Below, one piece after another: positions 1 to 6,977 of a stretch of 40,732 bases of DNA (within the stretch, counting starts at the first letter, position 1; every line of letters begins with the position of its first letter). The position numbers and the translations under genes were made by a program. The notes below the pieces were generated by a model. The model worked only from the letters and a program-made list of their open reading frames with translations. It searched no databases and had not been told where the DNA came from. Source of the DNA: Myxococcota bacterium (GTDB lineage: Bacteria > Myxococcota_A > Bradymonadia > UBA7976 > UBA1532); contig JAKLJY010000072.1 in the NCBI GenBank assembly GCA_023150895.1, positions 1 through 40,732 on the forward strand, given 5' to 3'.

Positions 1-45
1 GCGCCTGCGGGCGGCGCGGGCGGTGCGGGCGGCGCGCCGAACTGA
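1..45 (+). CDS. C-terminal end of a plus-strand gene (partial)
   Basis: Frame 1 from the first base reads a short Ala/Gly/Pro-rich tail (APAGGAGGAGGAPN) and stops at TGA 43-45. The next gene converges on it from the minus strand 13 bases later. This is the usual picture for the end of a protein with a low-complexity Gly-rich tail, but only 14 codons are visible, so neither family nor function can be assigned. It could equally be chance in GC-rich sequence. Confidence 0.3.
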   Translation, partial: APAGGAGGAGGAPN

Positions 46-58
46 CGCGGCGCCCCGC

Positions 59-346
59 TCAACGCAGCGAGGCGTCCCGCGCCGTCGCACGCAGACCACC
101 GACGACGTCGAGCTTCAGCTTCAGCAAGCGCTCGAACTTCGCGCGCTGCCGGGCGTCGACGAACGTGACGGCGGGTCGAGCCGTGCGGCCGACCATGAGC
201 AGCTCGCCCATGTCGATGAAACGAATGGGCGTCACCGTTCGAGCGGGCGGCTCGCCGGCGGCCTCGCGCTGCGCAAAGGCCGACGCGGGCACGATCGTGA
301 GCAGGAGGGCGAGGCCGAGGCCGATTCGGGTGCGGGTCGTGTGCAT
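59..346 (-). CDS. Small secreted hypothetical protein
   Basis: The product is 95 residues with a clear Sec signal peptide (HTTRTR, then a hydrophobic run, then a likely cleavage after ASAFAQ). The short mature part is basic at its end and contains a predicted helix rich in Arg/Lys/Leu. I chose the ATG at 346 because it places the signal peptide at the N terminus and GGAGG lies just upstream. An in-frame ATG at 397 would add 17 unlikely residues. I do not recognise a family. It lies 62 nt downstream of the YceI-like gene on the same strand and may share its transcript. Confidence 0.6.
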   Translation of the reverse strand: MHTTRTRIGLGLALLLTIVPASAFAQREAAGEPPARTVTPIRFIDMGELLMVGRTARPAVTFVDARQRAKFERLLKLKLDVVGGLRATARDASLR

Positions 347-408
347 GCCTCCACGCTCGCGGGCCGACGCCCCGACCGGAAGGGCAGTGTTCTGCACCGC
401 CCCGGGGA

Positions 409-1113
409 TCAGCCGCGCGGGGCCTCGAGCGCGAGCTTCAGCACGACGTCGTCCTTGATGAGGTCGTCGGCCATGCCGGCGTAGACGACGCCGAAGTCCT
501 TGCGGTTGATCACGAAGTCCGCCGTGGCGCTGACGCCGGCGGGCGAGACGGTGATCTTCGCCGGGAAGGTGATGGACTTGGTGACCCCGCGCATCGTGAG
601 GTTGCCGGTGATCGAGTGCGTCGCGCCGTTCTCGCCGCCCGGCGTGACCGTCACTGCGGTGCTCTCGAAGGAAGACTTGGGGAACTGCGCGATGTCGAAG
701 AAATCCGGGGACTTGAGGTGCCCGGCGAGCTTGGGCGGGTCGATGACGAGCGAGCCCATGTCGACCTCGAGGCGCACCTTGCTGCTCTCGGGTTTGTCGC
801 CGACGAGGTCGATGCTGCCGGTGAACTGCGCGAAGTGACCCTCGTGGGAGGCCGTGACCTTGGCGCCGACGAAACCGACCTTCGACTTCTCGGGGGAGAG
901 CGCGAGCGTCACGGTGGGCCCGGCCGGGGCGGCGGCGCTGGCGGCCTGCGTCGCCACGGCGCTCGGGGCGGCGGCGCTGGCGGCCTGTGTGGCCGCTGCG
1001 GAAGCGGGCGGCCCGACCTTGGCCTTTGGCTCGGTGGGGGCGCTGGTGCAGGCGGAGAGGCTCGCGGTGACGGCGAGCGCGGCGAGGAACGAACGGGAAG
1101 ACTTCACGGGCAT
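409..1113 (-). CDS. YceI-like domain lipoprotein
   Basis: The product is 234 residues. An N-terminal signal peptide ends in a lipobox (LSAC, Cys about residue 20), so it should be a lipoprotein. A low-complexity Ala/Ser/Pro linker follows at about residues 25-70, containing near-duplicate AATQAASAAAP units. The rest is a YceI-type lipocalin-like beta-barrel: KVGFVGAKV, then GSIDL, then HLKSPDFFD, then GNLTMRGVTKSI, then a final INRKDFGV segment. These are the characteristic YceI strand motifs. YceI proteins bind isoprenoid or other amphiphilic ligands in the periplasm; the ligand here is unknown. The ATG at 1113 is preceded by CCGGAG at good spacing. A longer in-frame ORF to 1410 lacks a signal peptide and overlaps the upstream gene, so it was rejected. 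Confidence 0.85.
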   Translation of the reverse strand: MPVKSSRSFLAALAVTASLSACTSAPTEPKAKVGPPASAAATQAASAAAPSAVATQAASAAAPAGPTVTLALSPEKSKVGFVGAKVTASHEGHFAQFTGSIDLVGDKPESSKVRLEVDMGSLVIDPPKLAGHLKSPDFFDIAQFPKSSFESTAVTVTPGGENGATHSITGNLTMRGVTKSITFPAKITVSPAGVSATADFVINRKDFGVVYAGMADDLIKDDVVLKLALEAPRG

Positions 1114-1229
1114 CGACTCCGGATCGGGGGGCGGTTGAGTGCGCAGACAGATGCGAGCCGACCGGCGAACGATGCGCGCCGACCGTGTGAAAACGCCGCC
1201 TGGGCCAGCGAATGACGCCGGCGCGCGGC

Positions 1230-2354
1230 TCACTTCGCGCCGGCGAGCATATTCTTGGCCATCTTGGAGATCGTCGGCGAGACGTTCTTGTCGCGGACGA
1301 GCAGGCGCAGATCGTTGGTCCGCAGCATCTTCATGAAACTCATCGCAAAATGCAGCGGGCACTTCGGGTTCTTCACCAGGCTGAGTTTCATCTGATAGTG
1401 CCGCGTCCACTGACGATTGCCGGCGATGAACGAGACGATCTCCTCGGGCAGGCCGCGGTTCTTGGCGTACCCGATGGCTTCATTGTCCGTCACGCCCGGG
1501 CTGCGGATGACGGCCCGTTGCACGAGTTTGTTCGGCTCGCGCATCAGCAGCGCACGCTCCATCTGATTGCCGAGCATGGCGAGACGCACCTTCTGGGCGA
1601 CATTCAGCTTCGAGACCCGCGAGATGAGACTCTCGCGTTTCTCTTCGATGACTTCGTCGACGCGCTCGTCGTCCTCGAAGTCGATCTGTGTCGTCGCGAC
1701 GATGCGCTCGGTTTCGGCATGCAGCGCCGCGACGGCCTCGTCCGCTGCCGCCGCCGCGACGGCGTCCTGCGGCACGTACCCCTCGCCCCGCACCGCGGCG
1801 AGCACCTCGTCGAAGCCGGGCAGATGCGACAGATCGACACCCGACCGCGCCGCGAAATCGACGATGCGATCCGCCGTCGAAGCGCGGCAGTTCCGGTTGT
1901 AATACAGGGCCTCGATGATGCCCGGGGTGCGCACGAGGCGGGCCTGGTTCCGGGCGATGGCTTCGCAGAGCGCATCGTTGGCCGTCCGCGCGAGCAGCAC
2001 GACCGTCTCGTCGTCCGTGGCCCGGTTCTGGACGAGTGTCTCGAGGACGTCGCCCACGTCCTGGAAGACGACCGCCAGCCAGTCGAGCACCACGGGGAGC
2101 ATGGGCTCGGCGGCGACCTGACGCACGACGCCCGGCGGCAGACGACGCAAGGTGCCCTGCGCCTCGGTCTTCAGCTCGTCGTCGCCGATGCGCGAGAGCT
2201 GATACAGCGCGGCAATCTGCACGACCGGCGGCATGGGCAGCGCGCCGCGGGCCACCATGAGCTGCGCGGACTTCGGCGCGTCCCGGCCGATGAGCGCACG
2301 CAGCTTCTCGGGGAACTTCTCTTCGGGGATGACACGATCTTCGGGCAGAGCCAT
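1230..2354 (-). CDS. Hypothetical alpha-helical repeat-like protein
   Basis: The product is 374 residues, cytoplasmic, with no signal peptide or membrane segment. It is almost entirely helical. Repeated 30-40 residue helix pairs (for example around RAVIRSPGVTDNEAI and RNQARLVRTPGIIEAL) suggest a HEAT/ARM-like solenoid. An acidic segment (DFEDDERVDEVIEEKRES) lies in the middle and the C terminus is Lys/Met-rich. I chose the ATG at 2354; the same frame runs to 2897 without a stop but that extension is antisense to coaX. It lies 26 nt downstream of coaX on the same strand and is probably co-transcribed. I do not recognise a named family. A scaffold or binding role is only a guess from the repeat character. 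Confidence 0.75.
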   Translation of the reverse strand: MALPEDRVIPEEKFPEKLRALIGRDAPKSAQLMVARGALPMPPVVQIAALYQLSRIGDDELKTEAQGTLRRLPPGVVRQVAAEPMLPVVLDWLAVVFQDVGDVLETLVQNRATDDETVVLLARTANDALCEAIARNQARLVRTPGIIEALYYNRNCRASTADRIVDFAARSGVDLSHLPGFDEVLAAVRGEGYVPQDAVAAAAADEAVAALHAETERIVATTQIDFEDDERVDEVIEEKRESLISRVSKLNVAQKVRLAMLGNQMERALLMREPNKLVQRAVIRSPGVTDNEAIGYAKNRGLPEEIVSFIAGNRQWTRHYQMKLSLVKNPKCPLHFAMSFMKMLRTNDLRLLVRDKNVSPTISKMAKNMLAGAK

Positions 2355-2380
2355 GGGCCGGGCTTTCGGGGCGTTCGCCC

Positions 2381-3145
<765 letters not shown>

Positions 3146-3169
3146 GGCGGCCGTGCGCTCCCGGGGGTC

Positions 3170-3799
3170 TTATTTCGCCGGGGGCAGGAGGCGGACGTAG
3201 TCGCGGATCTCCTTGCCGTCGGGGGCGATGACCGTGATGCCGACCATCGTCTGCATGCCATCGGGTTTGTCGAACACGGCCTTGAAGGCTTCCGGGTGGC
3301 CGACGGGGTAGTCGCCGAGCATCGTGACCCGGCTCTGCGGCGGCACGTTGAGCGCCGCGATGACACTCGGCGGGAGGAGCTCCTCGGCGGTGATCACGGC
3401 GGGCACGGCCCCGGACTTGGGCAGGTTGCCCCAGTACCGACGGACGGTCTGTTTGAAATCGGCGGTGGGGGCCTCGACCATGCCCTGCTCGGGGCGACGG
3501 CCGTAGGGCGAGGGCTTGTTCGGATCGCCGACGACGGCCGGCCCGCCCGCGGCCGGAACGGGCGGGGCCAGGGCCGGGGCCTGCGTGACCGGCGGGGGCG
3601 GCATCACGACCTTCGGGCGGCTCGCCGGCGCGGCGGCGTTCGAGGCGGACGCGGCGGTGCCGGCCGGGGCTTCGTCGGCGGACATGCTGTCGCCGCGGGG
3701 CGTCCGGGCGCTCGGCGGGGGCGCCTCGGGTTTCGAGAGGGCGAGCCAGCCGAGCACGCCGGCGGCCGCCACGAGGGCGATGATCAGGACCTTGTTCAT
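3170..3799 (-). CDS. Membrane-anchored hypothetical protein with Pro/Ala-rich linker
   Basis: The product is 209 residues. A single N-terminal hydrophobic segment (about residues 4-21) acts as an uncleaved anchor or signal sequence. A low-complexity Pro/Ala/Ser linker covers about residues 25-95. A compact C-terminal domain of about 110 residues follows, containing a TVRRYWGNLP segment and GDYPVGHPEAF. No catalytic motif is visible and I do not recognise the family. The start at 3799 has no Shine-Dalgarno sequence, but a TAGAAC -10-like element ends 7 nt upstream, so the message may be leaderless. It is followed after 24 nt by coaX. Confidence 0.65.
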   Translation of the reverse strand: MNKVLIIALVAAAGVLGWLALSKPEAPPPSARTPRGDSMSADEAPAGTAASASNAAAPASRPKVVMPPPPVTQAPALAPPVPAAGGPAVVGDPNKPSPYGRRPEQGMVEAPTADFKQTVRRYWGNLPKSGAVPAVITAEELLPPSVIAALNVPPQSRVTMLGDYPVGHPEAFKAVFDKPDGMQTMVGITVIAPDGKEIRDYVRLLPPAK

Positions 3800-3806
3800 A
3801 TCGCGC

Positions 3807-3812
3807 GTTCTA
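3807..3812 (-). promoter_or_regulatory. Candidate -10 element of a leaderless promoter
   Basis: On the minus strand the sequence TGTTAGAAC carries an extended -10-like TAGAAC. A transcription start about 7 nt downstream would coincide with the ATG at 3799. No convincing -35 element is present. The same bases form a 5-bp dyad (GTTCT-GTT-AGAAC), so an operator is an alternative reading. Confidence 0.25.
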
Positions 3813-3860
3813 ACAGAACCGCGCAGAAACCGCCCGCCGGAAGCGCCACCCGCGTCCGGG

Positions 3861-4985
3861 TTACTGGTTGAGCCAGTTGATCTCGAGGACGCCGTCCTCG
3901 GCGCCCGTCCTGATCTGTTCGACCCCGGAGGCCGTCTTGACCTCGAACGTGAAATCGACGTCGTAGTCGTAGAGCACGGGTTTGGCCATGCGGCCGGCGA
4001 CGGCGGCCTTCACGGCCCCCATCTCGGCCAGGTAGTCCTTGCGCTTGTCGAGCTTCTTCTTCTTCACGACCGCCCGGAACTGCGGGCCGGCGGGGTCGGA
4101 ATCGCGCCCCTGGAGCTGGAACGAGACGGGGACCTTGTACTTGTTCTCGTGAGCCTCATCCGTGAAGACGTCCGTCGGGGTCATCGTGTAGTCGAACGAC
4201 TCGACCAACACCTGATTGCCCTTCGTGATGAGCAGATACGGGATGCGCTGCTGCCCGTAGGTGTCCGTCGTGCCGAGTTCGCGCATGTACAGGTTGTAGT
4301 CGCCCGTGTGGGCGTGGAAATCCAGCGTCCAGCGGTTCATGTCGTAGGGTGCCAGCTCACCCCAGACGTGGGAACCGTACCCCGTGCCCTCGACGTCGAC
4401 CCAGTCGGCCCCGGCGGCCTTGTAGCGCCCGGTGACCTTCATGTGGGGGAACAACGTGACGTCGTAGGCCTTGTTCTCGGTACCGAACTGGACCTGACCG
4501 GCCTTGGGACGCCACGCATTGGCGATGGGCGTGAACGTCAGCTCAAAAACGGCACCGTCCGTCTCGCCCTTGAAGAGCAGGCTCTGGGGGGTACCGCTCA
4601 TCGAGGCTTTGCCGGCCGTGATGGACATCGGCTCGCCACCGACGTGGCTCCACTGCCCTTCTTTGAAGTCGTTTCGCCAGCTCCAGGTGTTCTTGTCGAT
4701 GGTGAGCCGGCCCTTCGACTCCATCTTCTTGGCGTCGGTGATCGCATCTCCGATGGCATAACTGAAATAGAAGCTGCCATTGGGGAATTTCGCGTTGAAC
4801 GTGTACTTGTCCCAGTAGTCGCCCGAGGCCTTCATGGCGGGCGAGAGATGCTTGGACTTCACGACGGTGCGGCTGCCCTGCCACGCCTTGACGGGCTCGG
4901 CGGCGGCGGCCGTCGCGGCGGTGACCGCGAGCCCGGCGACGGACAGGGCGGTGGCGGCGAGCACGACGAGGACGCGGTTCTTCAC
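3861..4985 (-). CDS. Exported lipocalin-like protein (AttH/CrtC/Svf1-like)
   Basis: The product is 374 residues with an Ala-rich Sec signal peptide, probably cleaved near residue 29 (AAAAEP). The body is beta-rich with many aromatic residues in two tandem halves. GTGYGSHVWG followed by MNRWTLDF resembles the H-x-WG signature of the AttH / carotenoid 1,2-hydratase / Svf1 lipocalin-like superfamily, in which two lipocalin folds pack together. This suggests a periplasmic enzyme or carrier for a hydrophobic molecule, but the substrate cannot be read. The start is GTG at 4985, fixed by a strong AGGAG six bases upstream. The next gene upstream is divergent. Family confidence is moderate. Confidence 0.65.
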   Translation of the reverse strand: MKNRVLVVLAATALSVAGLAVTAATAAAAEPVKAWQGSRTVVKSKHLSPAMKASGDYWDKYTFNAKFPNGSFYFSYAIGDAITDAKKMESKGRLTIDKNTWSWRNDFKEGQWSHVGGEPMSITAGKASMSGTPQSLLFKGETDGAVFELTFTPIANAWRPKAGQVQFGTENKAYDVTLFPHMKVTGRYKAAGADWVDVEGTGYGSHVWGELAPYDMNRWTLDFHAHTGDYNLYMRELGTTDTYGQQRIPYLLITKGNQVLVESFDYTMTPTDVFTDEAHENKYKVPVSFQLQGRDSDPAGPQFRAVVKKKKLDKRKDYLAEMGAVKAAVAGRMAKPVLYDYDVDFTFEVKTASGVEQIRTGAEDGVLEINWLNQ

Positions 4986-5173
4986 GGGGTCTCCTGCAGT
5001 TCGGGTTCGTCACGTCGACGCGGGGGCGGGCCCCGGAATTCGCCTCGGGTGAGGCGACCCGGGGGTCCGGGCGCCCGGACGCCATCGACGCGCGGGGCGG
5101 CGCATCGTTCCACGCGGTCGCCCCGCTGCCAACCCTTTGCGCGCGGCGGCGCCCGTGGCAATGTGCGCGCCCC

Positions 5174-6904
5174 ATGGCCGCCCCTCCCCCGTCGCCCCTC
5201 GCCGCGCCCGCGAGCGATTCGCCCGAAGCCGGAACCGACGCGATCGCGAAGGCGGCGTTCCAGCGGTTCGGCGACCGGACGAGCGCGTTTCTCACCCTGG
5301 GGGCGGGGTTTCGGTCGTTCACGCCCCCCGACGCTGCCGAGGGCCTTGCCACGCCCATCGTTCGCTACGTGCCGGCGCTCGGCGGCCGACACTGGGTCGC
5401 CGCGACCGAGCCGCTTTGCGCGCCGGAGGACCGCGTCGCGGCCGCCCTGTCGTTCTTCGAGACCGCGCGGGCGAGCGGCCTGCGCCCCGTCATGCTGCCC
5501 GTCGGCGCGGGCCTCTCCCTGGCCCTGACGACGCGGGGGTGTCACCGCCTGCAGGTCGGGGCGGAGCCCATTTTCGACCTCTTCGAGGTCTTCGCCGGGC
5601 CCGATCCCCTGCTGATTCACCCGCGCGCCCGCGCCCTCGCCCGCAAAGGGGTGGAGGTCGTCGAGCTCGAGACGTCGGCGCTGGTCGCGGGGCACCCCGA
5701 CCGGGTCGCCCTCGAGGAGACCTTCGCCGCGTGGCGCGAGGCACTGCGCGCCCCCGGGCTCGGTTTTCTGTCGCGGCCGGCCCCGTTCGAATCCCTGGCG
5801 GACAAACGCGTCTTCGCCCTGCGGGTCGACGGCCGCGTCGAGGCGTTCGCCGGCGCGGTGCCGGTGCCCGCGGTGCAGGGCTGGTACTTCGCCGATCTCG
5901 TTCGCCGACCGACCGCCAAGGCCGGCACGATGGAGCTGCTGCTGCTGACCGCCATGCGCCGGCTCTACGACGACGGTGCCGCCGAGGTCCGGCTGGGCAT
6001 GGCGCCGCTGGCCGACCTCGATCCACGGCAGACGCGCAGCCTGCCCGGGCGCGCCCTGGCCTGGGCCGCCGGCCGCCGCGTGCTGTACGACTTCCGGGGC
6101 AACGCCGCGTTCAAACGCAAGCTCCAGCCGACCCGCTGGGAGCCCCTGTACCTGGTCACCCCGACCCCGCCGACGCTGTCGACGCTGCGGGCCGTGCTCG
6201 ACGTCCACCTGCCCGGCGGGATCGTGCACGCCCTGTCGCAGACGTGGGCGGCACGTCCGGTCGCGGCCGTCCTGCGACGGGATGTCGCGCTGCGCCCCTG
6301 GCCCGCGAGCACGGCCGAGCTGGCCGCACGCACCCGTCTGACCGTCGCGTTCGTGACGCTCTGTCTCGTGCTGCACGTGTTGCGGCTCCGGGTGCCGGCG
6401 GTCGCCGATCTGCATCGCGCGAGCGGGTTCGTCCCGGGCGACCCCACCGCGTTGGGGCTCCTCCTGGGGCCGCTCTGGCACAACCACTTGTTTCACCTGC
6501 TCGGCGACCTCGTGTCGTTCCTGGTCTTCGGCGGGCTGCTGGAACTCCTGACCGGGCGCCTGCTGTACGGTCTGGCGACGGCGGCGGGGCTCTGGCTGTC
6601 GAACCCGCTGACGGTCCTGCTGGCGGCCGGGCCCCTGGCGGCGCTCTGGCCCGAGGGCTACGAGAACTTCCTGCGCGAGGTCGACTACGGCTCGAGCAAC
6701 GCGATCTACGCCTTCGTGGGCGCCCTCGCGGCTTTCATGCGCCGGCCGTTGTGGTTGTTGCTGCCGTTCTTCCTGAACGGGGTCTGGGTCTGCGTCGCCA
6801 AGGAGAGCTGGCTCGCGCTGCACCACGAAGTCGCGCTGTTCGCCGGGTATCTGGCGAGCCGTTTCGTCTACCTGCCATTGCAGGCGCCGGGTTCGAAACG
6901 GTAA
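5174..6904 (+). CDS. DUF2156 (MprF-type) acyltransferase fused to rhomboid-like membrane domain
   Basis: The product is 576 residues. Residues about 20-330 match the DUF2156 / lysyl-phosphatidylglycerol synthetase C-terminal (double GNAT) type: LPVGAG, IFDLFEV and a late FRGN-AFKRKL-P-RWEP-Y segment that closes this domain in MprF relatives. Residues about 385-570 hold some six hydrophobic segments. They contain rhomboid landmarks: HNHLFHLLGD (436-445), DYGSSNAIYAFVGA (504-517, like the GxSG serine loop) and HHEVALFAGYLA (550-561, like the last rhomboid helix). The usual catalytic His (AHxxG) is replaced by Leu here, although two His lie just before it. A lipid- or membrane-related role is likely; protease activity is doubtful. 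MprF proteins usually carry an N-terminal flippase, so this order and partner are unusual. Confidence 0.75.
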   Translation: MAAPPPSPLAAPASDSPEAGTDAIAKAAFQRFGDRTSAFLTLGAGFRSFTPPDAAEGLATPIVRYVPALGGRHWVAATEPLCAPEDRVAAALSFFETARASGLRPVMLPVGAGLSLALTTRGCHRLQVGAEPIFDLFEVFAGPDPLLIHPRARALARKGVEVVELETSALVAGHPDRVALEETFAAWREALRAPGLGFLSRPAPFESLADKRVFALRVDGRVEAFAGAVPVPAVQGWYFADLVRRPTAKAGTMELLLLTAMRRLYDDGAAEVRLGMAPLADLDPRQTRSLPGRALAWAAGRRVLYDFRGNAAFKRKLQPTRWEPLYLVTPTPPTLSTLRAVLDVHLPGGIVHALSQTWAARPVAAVLRRDVALRPWPASTAELAARTRLTVAFVTLCLVLHVLRLRVPAVADLHRASGFVPGDPTALGLLLGPLWHNHLFHLLGDLVSFLVFGGLLELLTGRLLYGLATAAGLWLSNPLTVLLAAGPLAALWPEGYENFLREVDYGSSNAIYAFVGALAAFMRRPLWLLLPFFLNGVWVCVAKESWLALHHEVALFAGYLASRFVYLPLQAPGSKR

Positions 6905-6977
6905 AGACAAACCCCGAGCTTCTCCCCGAATTCCGCCCTTTCGACGCTTCGACGCCCCTGGCTTTGGGAGCCCCACC

